From: Thermoplasmatales archaeon UBA509
GTDB taxonomy: Archaea > Thermoplasmatota > Thermoplasmata > Thermoplasmatales > Thermoplasmataceae
Length of the DNA stretch: 27,407 nucleotides
Reading direction: 5' to 3'
NCBI GenBank assembly: GCA_002498845.1
Contig: DAJC01000037.1
Location: 46,250 to 73,656, forward strand
The position numbers and the translations under genes are program-made. The notes under the pieces are model-generated. The model was not told the origin of the DNA. It saw nothing but the letters and a program-made list of their open reading frames with translations, and ran no database searches. This document shows, in pieces, positions 9,372 to 14,812 of this stretch. Position 1 is the first letter of the stretch; every line of letters begins with the position of its first letter.

Positions 9372-9538
9372 TTTTGTTTCACCTCTGGCTTTACTATGAG
9401 AGTGTTACCTTTCATTTCTAAAACGATTCTTTCACCCGCACTTATGTCTGCGTTTTTAACCCATATAGCTGGAAGCATCAAACAAAAACCATCTCCTTTC
9501 TTGCTGACTTTTCTGGTGCCAAATTTTAAGTTTGTCAT
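9368..9538 (-). CDS. AbrB/MazE-like swapped-hairpin DNA-binding protein
   Basis: This 56-residue protein fits the AbrB fold: a short N-terminal strand, the segment KVSKKGDGFCLMLPAIWVK, a hinge, and the strand-forming tail GERIVLEMKGNTLIVKP. Such proteins dimerise and bind DNA as transition regulators, plasmid copy-control proteins or antitoxins. I chose the ATG at 9538 because a TATA box lies about 28 bases upstream, which predicts a leaderless transcript. An in-frame TTG at 9556 would add six residues. It is the first gene of a three-gene operon with the primase-polymerase and the 105-residue ORF. It probably controls its own divergent promoter region; no toxin partner is evident. Confidence 0.8.
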   Translation of the reverse strand: MTNLKFGTRKVSKKGDGFCLMLPAIWVKNADISAGERIVLEMKGNTLIVKPEVKQK

Positions 9539-9562
9539 ATCATAGAAGTCATGCAAACGAGT

Positions 9563-9570
9563 CTATATAT
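9563..9570 (-). promoter_or_regulatory. TATA box for the replication operon
   Basis: The + strand sequence CTATATAT gives ATATATAG on the minus strand. It is centred about 28 bases upstream of the AbrB-like ATG at 9538, as expected for a leaderless archaeal transcript. Confidence 0.6.
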
Positions 9571-9589
9571 GTTTTAGTAATATTTTTCA

Positions 9590-9669
9590 GATACTTCAAT
9601 AATATAAATTATGATACTAAAAAAATACATAAAATTAATATCATGATACTAATTGTCTATGATGATACT
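9590..9669. repeat. GATACT direct repeats in the divergent promoter/possible origin region
   Basis: GATACT occurs four times in the same orientation, at 9590, 9613, 9645 and 9664. The last three are extended to ATGATACT (9611, 9643, 9662). The middle copy is part of a 10-base palindrome TATCATGATA (9639-9648). The region is very AT-rich and lies between the replication operon and a divergent winged-helix gene. The repeats could be operators for the AbrB-like or winged-helix protein, or iterons of the replication origin. Spacings of 23, 32 and 19 bases are irregular, so the origin reading is uncertain. Confidence 0.5.
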
Positions 9670-9671
9670 CA

Positions 9672-10634
9672 ATGATTACCCTTGATGAGACTGACCTTAA
9701 CCAGAGAGAAAAATTGGTACTTGAGAAGTACTCTGAAAAACCGTGGAGACCTGAGGAACTAGCAAAAGAACTTAGGACAAAGATGTCACGACCTACGTTC
9801 TACAGGGCTCATCGCTTGCTTTCTGACCAATATGGCGAAGCAGATAAGCCTGGCAGGCGTCTTAAATCCTCCCTCATATACGTTATCTCCGATGAAGAGA
9901 AAAGGCAATTCGGACTTATTAATTCAAATGGTGACCTTCTTAAAGGAAAGTATTACTTCCGTAAAGATGAGCGCAAAGCACAGAATTGGAAAAAGATTAT
10001 GCGGAAGGTAGAGGACTACAGAGGTGATAAGACTCCTTATCATCTCTTAGCACTTGTGCAGAGAGAGTTTAGTGGTTATCCTTTTATCACCGCCAGAGAC
10101 GTAAGTAAGGTTGTAGAACTCATTACAGTTGCACCCAAAGATGATGTTTATAATTCAAGGCATGAGCTGTTCAAGTTTTTAGAGCCTCAAATTAAGCGAT
10201 TAAAAAACGATCCGACAGAAGAAGATTCGAAGATCCTTGCGGTTTCGATCCGGAAAATTTTTGATTCCTCAGTAGAGGAGCTTTTAGGCCTTGGAGAGGC
10301 AAATGTGGATGAGCATCAAAACAAAATTTTCGACATCCTATGTGATGTTTATAATGAGCATGAAGCGATAAGTGTCATAGATGTTCTCTTTAACTACAGT
10401 GCCCAAGAGGGAAAGGAAGAGGTCAAAAACCAACTTATCTCAGACTTGATTGAAACATATTCCAAACACTTCGAAATAACCGAAATCGCATCATATATTA
10501 GCGATAAAATCTCAGACTTGGATGAGCAAGAAATAGAACTTTCGCTTGAAGACCCAAGAAAGGTAATTAAAGTCACATCACTTAGAAGTTATTTGGATAA
10601 GGCCCTGAAGAAAATTACTACTGAGAAGACCTAA
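9672..10634 (+). CDS. Winged-helix N-terminal protein of unknown function
   Basis: The first 80 residues look like a winged helix-turn-helix domain (REKLVLEKY, then PEELAKELRTKMSRPTFYRA as the likely HTH, then a basic wing). The remaining 240 residues are mainly helical and charged, with no catalytic motif I can recognise; they could be a helical-repeat or oligomerisation domain. There is no signal peptide or membrane segment. The gene is divergent from the replication operon and shares its promoter region with the GATACT repeats. This position suggests a regulator of replication or of the element's own genes, possibly a partner of the origin. The start is the ATG at 9672. Confidence 0.75.
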   Translation: MITLDETDLNQREKLVLEKYSEKPWRPEELAKELRTKMSRPTFYRAHRLLSDQYGEADKPGRRLKSSLIYVISDEEKRQFGLINSNGDLLKGKYYFRKDERKAQNWKKIMRKVEDYRGDKTPYHLLALVQREFSGYPFITARDVSKVVELITVAPKDDVYNSRHELFKFLEPQIKRLKNDPTEEDSKILAVSIRKIFDSSVEELLGLGEANVDEHQNKIFDILCDVYNEHEAISVIDVLFNYSAQEGKEEVKNQLISDLIETYSKHFEITEIASYISDKISDLDEQEIELSLEDPRKVIKVTSLRSYLDKALKKITTEKT

Positions 10635-10684
10635 CAGGTTTTAACTGGTGTTAAGACCCCTCAACGACTTCGAAAAGCATTAAA

Positions 10685-10737
10685 ATACGCCCTCAGTGGA
10701 AAATGTTTAGGCGTATATCCTCACTGTTACTTTTCCA
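10685..10737 (+). other. Possible H-type pseudoknot (candidate structured RNA)
   Basis: Two interleaved 7-base inverted repeats are present. ATACGCC (10685-10691) pairs with GGCGTAT (10710-10716). TGGAAAA (10697-10703), inside the first loop, pairs with TTTTCCA (10731-10737), downstream of the first stem. Together they could form an H-type pseudoknot with loops of 5, 6 and 14 bases. A single 7-base inverted repeat is expected by chance in a region this size, so this is only a candidate. Confidence 0.25.
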
Positions 10738-10804
10738 TCAACTTTTAATCAATATTCACGACCAGAAATAACAAGTAGAAAGCCATCCCTCGACGGTATC
10801 ATCT

Positions 10805-10972
10805 TCAGGGCTGTTTTACTGGGTCTTCAAGTTGTTGAGTGGTTTCATCGCTCTGCATTTCTATGAAAGTACTAACAAGATTATGCATTGAAGGGAGAAT
10901 CGCAGCGCCCCAAATGTTGTGTAAATTTAAGGATACCTCCTCTGAAACATTTCTCTGATCTTGTTCTAGCAT
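10805..10972 (-). CDS. Possible small protein, 55 residues
   Basis: An ATG at 10972 opens a frame of 55 codons that ends in TGA at 10805-10807. The predicted peptide is acidic and helix-prone (MLEQDQRNVSEEVSLNL at the start, STFIEMQSDETTQQLED near the end), which is more protein-like than random translation. It lies 39 bases downstream of the PD-(D/E)xK gene on the same strand, so both could be in one transcript. The sequence AAAGGA about 10 bases before the ATG is a weak ribosome binding site. I recognise no family; it could be an antitoxin- or inhibitor-like partner, or a chance ORF. Confidence 0.35.
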   Translation of the reverse strand: MLEQDQRNVSEEVSLNLHNIWGAAILPSMHNLVSTFIEMQSDETTQQLEDPVKQP

Positions 10973-11011
10973 TTATAGAATCCTTTCATTGTTCCCTGGA
11001 ACATTTCTCAT

Positions 11012-11782
11012 TTATCCCGTTTCCCCCTTTCCTTCAAGGAATCTAATCACCCTAACTCCGTCCGTGTTTAGATATTCCATCTCTGGCTCATGTCTTTGGG
11101 CCCTGTTTCTCAAAGTAAAGTTCGGATCGTCTTTGTTACTTGGGTCAAACAAGACAAACCCGATGCCAAACGCGATCGAAAGGGATTCCAATATATCCAG
11201 CGTTTCTGGATTTGATGTGTTAGGCACAACCAAGTAGGACTTGTGACTGAATAACAAGTAGAATGCTGCTTGACTAAAAGCTTTTGTCAAGGCATCATAC
11301 GTTGTATCCGTCTTTATTTCTGCACTTACGATTTCTGGGTCTCTTTTGAATGCTGACCCCATAGATAGGTTGTAATAGCCAACCACATCGGGGTTACTCC
11401 AACCTCTTTTGTTCGGGCTTCCTCCGTATTTTTTGGCAACAGTACACTCCCTCAAGTCTTCAACGAGGTAAGATGCAAAGGACTCGTAGAATTCCTTTTC
11501 CAGGGGAGCATCTCTAGTTTTGACAGGGGAATTACTCAGAGGTTTCACTGCCTTGAATATCTTTCCAACAGAGTCTTTACTTTCTAGTTTATCTTTGAAA
11601 TCCGGATGATTTCTCAACCCAGCAACCTGAGAATTTATCATATTTTTGTTGAAATCTGGAAAAATCTTCCTAAGTTCAGCCGTTAGTTCCGAAAATCTAA
11701 TTCCTTCGCTTCTCGATCTGATGATTTCAAACGCTTTGTCCCTGACCTGCTTTGTAACTCCTATTTCCTTTTTCTTATTCAT
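11012..11782 (-). CDS. HTH protein with a PD-(D/E)xK nuclease-like domain
   Basis: The N-terminal 80 residues look like a HARE-HTH-type winged helix (AFEIIRSRSEGIRFSELTAE, then a second helix and a basic turn). From residue 90 the protein resembles a restriction-endonuclease fold: N-P-D at 130-132, E-I-K at 155-157, and Q171 in the following helix (AFSQAAFYLLFSHKS), then the strand SYLVVP. This D...ExK...Q order is that of Mrr/Hjc-like nucleases. It is 256 residues long with no membrane segment. It could be a stand-alone defence nuclease or a non-cutting DNA-binding regulator. The gene lies between the integrase and the possible 55-residue ORF, all on the same strand. Confidence 0.72.
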   Translation of the reverse strand: MNKKKEIGVTKQVRDKAFEIIRSRSEGIRFSELTAELRKIFPDFNKNMINSQVAGLRNHPDFKDKLESKDSVGKIFKAVKPLSNSPVKTRDAPLEKEFYESFASYLVEDLRECTVAKKYGGSPNKRGWSNPDVVGYYNLSMGSAFKRDPEIVSAEIKTDTTYDALTKAFSQAAFYLLFSHKSYLVVPNTSNPETLDILESLSIAFGIGFVLFDPSNKDDPNFTLRNRAQRHEPEMEYLNTDGVRVIRFLEGKGETG

Positions 11783-11847
11783 GTTTTACCCCTCCCGAAA
11801 TCTACTAACCGTAGCGTCCCCACAGTCTCTCAATTAACAACTGGTTT

Positions 11848-12687
11848 TCAAGTTACTCGTTCGGTTTCTCTGGCAATATCAAACCTTACACCACTAAACA
11901 ATAAGTGAGTAAGAAATATAAATTGTCCGACCGAAAGCGTGTTATCTGCCATTTTAAAGGCGGCCAGAGTTGAAACAACCTTTCCATACCAGTAATCGGC
12001 CTGTTTCACCTTGGAGAGATAGTGCATGGAACCAACAGATTCACAAGATCTTCCCTGAATAAAATCAGCAACTCCCTCTGGCACACCATGGTAAATGAGA
12101 AAATTGTACTGCCACTTTCTCAGGTACTTAGGTGCCAGCCCAATTTCGCTGAAATAATGGGATATGGTATCATCATTAAGCTCAACTCTTTCAAGAGATA
12201 GAGCCAGTTGCTTAGGCATGTATACGTAAAATGCCTTCTTGTGACCTCTGAAGTAGTTTAGAGGATATTTCGCCAAGTTCTGGTTGACTATGAGCCTCTC
12301 CCTGTCAAACTCTTTCATCATCTTAACCAGTTCCATTATCCTGATTCCAGACATGGCCAGGACTGAAAACGCTGTCTTCATCGTTTCGTTGTCAATTTTT
12401 CTGTAAATCTCATTCACCTTGTCATCTGAAGGCATGAAGCCGTCGGGAGAGGTTTTCCTTGACGGGATAGCTCTTCTGAAATAATCGGCATCCTCACCCG
12501 ACAATAGTTCATTCTCTTCCAGGAAGTTGAGGTAGACCCTTGCTACGGTTCTAATGTATTGAGTACGAGCCCCAAGAATAATCCTTGACAGTTCAGCTCT
12601 GCTCTCAATATTCCTATTCCAGAAGTTTTCCTTCAAGTATTTATTCACTTGAGCTTTGTATCCTTTTGTATATTTCTTGCTATCCAT
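11848..12687 (-). CDS. int: Archaeal tyrosine recombinase (integrase), probably the C-terminal part of a split gene
   Basis: The protein catalyses site-specific recombination between the element and tRNA-Thr. Residues 1-75 form a helical core-binding domain. The catalytic domain has R116 (SGIRIMEL), a lysine near 150-151, the box II segment LRKWQYNFLIYHG at 189-201 with R190, R213, and the presumed nucleophile Y223 in MHYLSK. The pattern fits the archaeal phage integrase family (Phage_integr_3). The ATG at 12687 is the only start codon, but the frame stays open upstream: WMDSKKY is preceded by codons for FSEHFDSLNR and continues through the tRNA remnant to a stop near 12795. The true gene may therefore begin beyond the attachment site, with its 5' part left at the other end of the element. 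No TATA box precedes the visible ATG. Confidence 0.88.
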   Translation of the reverse strand: MDSKKYTKGYKAQVNKYLKENFWNRNIESRAELSRIILGARTQYIRTVARVYLNFLEENELLSGEDADYFRRAIPSRKTSPDGFMPSDDKVNEIYRKIDNETMKTAFSVLAMSGIRIMELVKMMKEFDRERLIVNQNLAKYPLNYFRGHKKAFYVYMPKQLALSLERVELNDDTISHYFSEIGLAPKYLRKWQYNFLIYHGVPEGVADFIQGRSCESVGSMHYLSKVKQADYWYGKVVSTLAAFKMADNTLSVGQFIFLTHLLFSGVRFDIARETERVT

Positions 12688-12733
12688 CCATCTGTTAAGA
12701 GAGTCAAAGTGTTCAGAAAACCTTGGAATTACG

Positions 12734-12777
12734 GCTTGGTAAGCACGAGGTCGCGGGATCGAATCCCGTCGGCGGCT
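12734..12777 (+). pseudogene. 3' half of tRNA-Thr(GGU): attachment-site remnant
   Basis: The sequence reads as tRNA positions 30 to 73. The anticodon loop is TTGGTAA with anticodon GGT at 12738-12740. The 3' side of the anticodon stem is GCACG, the variable loop AGGTC, and the T arm GCGGG-ATCGAAT-CCCGT (12753-12769). The acceptor strand is CGGCGGC (12770-12776) and the discriminator is T at 12777, typical of some archaeal tRNA-Thr. Only C31-G39 and G30-C40 can pair; positions 27-29 do not match. No 5' half with acceptor GCCGCCG is present. The breakpoint in the anticodon arm next to an integrase marks an attachment site. Residue A54 replaces the usual T54. Confidence 0.85.
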
Positions 12778-12845
12778 CTTATGCAGTATTAAGATTTACA
12801 GGGTCACGCGGCAATTAAAAATGCTGTCTGTTATTCTGGCGTTAT

Positions 12846-13763
12846 ATGCGGATTCTAGTTATGGGCGGAACTGGATTTATAGGGCGTGTACTTGTCAAAT
12901 ACCTGCTGAATGATGGTCATGAGGTCTTTGTTGCCTCAAATGGAAAAACTAAGGTATCATTTGCAGGTGAGGCAAAACATTTACATTTTGACAGATTCAA
13001 TCCACTATCCGTTAAAGAATCAATTGGGAATTTGGATCACTTTGATGCAGTTTATGATCAGCTGGCTTTCAGGATTAAGGACGTAAAGGAACTCATTGAT
13101 ATTCTGGCGGGAAAAACTGATTCGTATATATTCACCTCAAGCGCAGCTGTATATTCAGACAAATCGGGATTATTATCTGAAGATCAATTTGACCCTTTTA
13201 GTTATGAATTTGATGATAAAGAGAGCGAAAAATCCTACTCAGATGGAAAGAGAAATGTGGAGGCCTATGTATACCAGAACGCTGATTTTGCGGTTTCACC
13301 TGCGAGATTCCCCAGCATTTTGGGCAACTGTGACAGTACCCTTAGATTTCTGGATCATCTCAGAAGGATAGAACAGGGCAGACCTTTCTGGGCACCCGAA
13401 AAAGCCGGCAGAAGAAACTTTACCTGGGTGGATGACGCAGGCCGGTTTTTGGCATGGCTGGGAACACATGATAAGAAAGGGCCATACAATGGCGCATCAG
13501 CAGAATGTTTTGACATACGAACCTTTCTTAACTTAATAGGAAAAGTCATGGGAAAAACTGTTTCTTTCCAGTCACAATCAGAGCAAGACAAATCCAGATA
13601 CTATAAGGATGTGGACTTTATTCTGTCAACCCAAAAGGCCAACCATGAGGGATTTAAATTCACTGGCACAGAGGAGTGGTTGAGTAAAGAGGTGGCAAAT
13701 TACCGTATACAACCTGATATTGAATGCAGTTCACAGGAATACGCAGATTCGCTTTTCCCATAA
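12846..13763 (+). CDS. NAD-dependent epimerase/dehydratase family protein
   Basis: This is an extended short-chain dehydrogenase/reductase of the nucleotide-sugar epimerase type. The Rossmann motif GGTGFIG is at 7-13, the catalytic serine region TSSAAVY at 97-103, and the YxxxK pair is Y131 and K135. The segment SPARFPSILGN at about 155 matches the substrate-side strand of such enzymes. The length of 305 residues is normal. The substrate cannot be told from sequence; close relatives act on NDP-sugars, and some serve as mRNA-binding proteins in plastids. It is the first chromosomal gene after the attachment site. The ATG follows an AT-rich box (AATTAAAA, about 12813-12820) at leaderless spacing. 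Confidence 0.85.
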   Translation: MRILVMGGTGFIGRVLVKYLLNDGHEVFVASNGKTKVSFAGEAKHLHFDRFNPLSVKESIGNLDHFDAVYDQLAFRIKDVKELIDILAGKTDSYIFTSSAAVYSDKSGLLSEDQFDPFSYEFDDKESEKSYSDGKRNVEAYVYQNADFAVSPARFPSILGNCDSTLRFLDHLRRIEQGRPFWAPEKAGRRNFTWVDDAGRFLAWLGTHDKKGPYNGASAECFDIRTFLNLIGKVMGKTVSFQSQSEQDKSRYYKDVDFILSTQKANHEGFKFTGTEEWLSKEVANYRIQPDIECSSQEYADSLFP

Positions 13764-13956
13764 ACATATGCTGAACCAATGACCCCAAAAATAAAAGGCA
13801 GGTTCCCAGATGCCACGTTCAATGCAGGATTTTCTTCCAGGTTCTAACAAATTTGGACTGAAGCCATTCATATGGTAAATTGTATTTATGAATCTGGATG
13901 GCTTCCCACTAGGGATACCTGTGAAGAGCAATGAATTATTCCGTTCTGGGAAGCGG
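13764..13956. other. Convergent intergenic region with overlapping inverted repeats
   Basis: The epimerase and the ferredoxin genes end towards each other here. GAAGCCAT (13860-13867) pairs with ATGGCTTC (13898-13905). GCTTCCCA (13901-13908) pairs with TGGGAAGC (13947-13954). The arm ATGGCTTCCCA is shared, so the two hairpins exclude each other. They may be part of transcription termination. An 87-codon frame across the region on the minus strand has no support. Confidence 0.3.
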
Positions 13957-14343
13957 TTAAAGCTTCGAAAAGGATGCATTGCTCGGAGCTGCAATTAGGG
14001 AAGGATTGTCTGATATTTTTTTCTGAAACTCTTTCTGGACCTGACCGGCAGGAATTCTCTCCACAACTTCTTTCAGGTATGACAGGTCAGGGAATGAGAT
14101 TGCATTCCAGAGGCAGGCAACTCCACAGTTGTTGCATCCAACCATACAGTTCTCTGGAAACATGACTACCGACTTGCTCCTTTCCAGATCATAACCGAAT
14201 ACGTTCCTTTTTTCGCCGCAGGTCACCACACAGAGACCGCAACCCGTACACTTGCTCTCGTCCACTGTCGGATGCCAGTCTATATTCTTCCTTTCCATTC
14301 CGTGCCATATTGCAAATGGGGTTGCTGCATTACTGTTTGTCAT
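13957..14343 (-). CDS. Dicluster 4Fe-4S ferredoxin-like protein, second of a pair
   Basis: Two iron-sulfur cluster motifs are visible. The first is CxxCxxCxxxC at C32, C35, C38 and C42. The second is CxxxCxxCxxxC at C66, C70, C73 and C77. The N-terminus carries a WHGMER motif followed by W-x-P-x-x-D just before the first cluster, which is shared with its upstream neighbour. The protein is about 128 residues with no membrane segment and should be a soluble electron carrier or a subunit of a redox enzyme. Its start overlaps the end of the upstream paralogue by 14 bases, so both are probably translated together. The partner enzyme is not in the window. Confidence 0.85.
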   Translation of the reverse strand: MTNSNAATPFAIWHGMERKNIDWHPTVDESKCTGCGLCVVTCGEKRNVFGYDLERSKSVVMFPENCMVGCNNCGVACLWNAISFPDLSYLKEVVERIPAGQVQKEFQKKISDNPSLIAAPSNASFSKL

Positions 14344-14704
14344 TTATAACATCCTCCTCCAGATGAACAGAGTGCTCCGGGAATTTCTCAAGCCTCGCAG
14401 CAAGATCTTCCTTAACCCTGGGGAAAATCTTGTACTTGATCACTACGTTTCTGACAAATTTTTTTGGATCCTCTGGAAATGCTATGGCATCCCTGTCACA
14501 GAGCTTTCCGCAGGTTGTGCATCCAATCACACATTTTCCGGGATTTACGACTACGGGCTTTGACGCATGAAGGTCCCACCGATATACATCATTTCCACAG
14601 GTAAGCAGACACATTCCACATCCGTGACACTTCTGGGCATCAACAATTGGATACCATTCAACAAGGCGCCTTTCAACTCCGTGCCAGGTTCCGTCGCCAC
14701 TCAT
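14330..14704 (-). CDS. Dicluster 4Fe-4S ferredoxin-like protein, first of a pair
   Basis: This is a paralogue of the gene that follows it. Cluster ligands are C26, C29, C32 and C36, then C58, C62, C65 and C69. A WHGVER motif is at 7-12 and W-Y-P-x-x-D just before the first cluster. The spacing of the second motif, CxxxCxxC, is that of two-cluster ferredoxins. The C-terminal 50 residues are charged and differ from those of the paralogue, which may reflect different partners. A TATA box centred 25 bases upstream of the ATG supports this start and a leaderless mRNA covering both genes. The pair appears to be a tandem duplication with a still-conserved N-terminal signature. Confidence 0.87.
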   Translation of the reverse strand: MSGDGTWHGVERRLVEWYPIVDAQKCHGCGMCLLTCGNDVYRWDLHASKPVVVNPGKCVIGCTTCGKLCDRDAIAFPEDPKKFVRNVVIKYKIFPRVKEDLAARLEKFPEHSVHLEEDVINDKQ

Positions 14705-14723
14705 GCATTATTTATGCTGTATA

Positions 14724-14734
14724 TCTATATATTA
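14724..14734 (-). promoter_or_regulatory. TATA box for the ferredoxin pair
   Basis: The minus strand reads TAATATATAGA, centred about 25 bases upstream of the ATG at 14704. This predicts a transcript starting at or very near the start codon. Confidence 0.6.
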
Positions 14735-14812
14735 ACATATACTAATACATGAAGCGGAAGTTTTAATTGTGAAGACTTAGAGATTTTCTGAATCGGGAGT
14801 GATAATGACCAA

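Larger units (their letters stand above)
10635..11011. other. 377-base stretch without a confident gene
   Basis: This gap lies between the winged-helix gene and the PD-(D/E)xK gene, whose 3' ends face each other. It holds a possible pseudoknot (10685-10737), a possible 55-residue ORF on the minus strand (10805-10972), and a near-repeat: TGAAACATTTCTC at 10943-10955 and TGGAACATTTCTC at 10997-11009. A short dyad GTTCC-CT-GGAAC lies at 10991-11002. Confidence 0.5.
1..12777. mobile_element. Integrated element, right-hand part (SSV-type genomic island)
   Basis: This stretch carries a tyrosine recombinase, a plasmid- or virus-type primase-polymerase/helicase, an AbrB-like regulator, a type I restriction-modification operon and several unrecognised proteins. 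It ends at a 3' half tRNA-Thr remnant that lies next to the integrase. All genes to the right of the remnant are ordinary chromosomal genes. The inference is that an element integrated into the anticodon arm of tRNA-Thr(GGU), restored that tRNA at its other end, and left the displaced 3' half here. No second copy of the tRNA half is visible in the window, so the left border should be upstream of base 1. Whether the element is a plasmid, a virus or a decayed island cannot be told: no capsid, portal, ATPase or conjugation gene is seen. Confidence 0.78.

Noticed and set aside
10991..11002. Short dyad GTTCC-CT-GGAAC downstream of the PD-(D/E)xK gene
   Set aside because: Five-base arms are common by chance and no promoter lies beside it.
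12734..12777. Functional tRNA-Thr gene, intron-containing or trans-spliced
   Set aside because: No 5' half with acceptor GCCGCCG occurs upstream in the window, positions 27-29 do not pair with 41-43, and the break coincides with an integrase border. A displaced half is the simpler reading.
13731..13994. 87-codon frame on the minus strand between the epimerase and ferredoxin genes
   Set aside because: It overlaps the ends of both genes, has no ribosome binding site or TATA box and no protein-like pattern.
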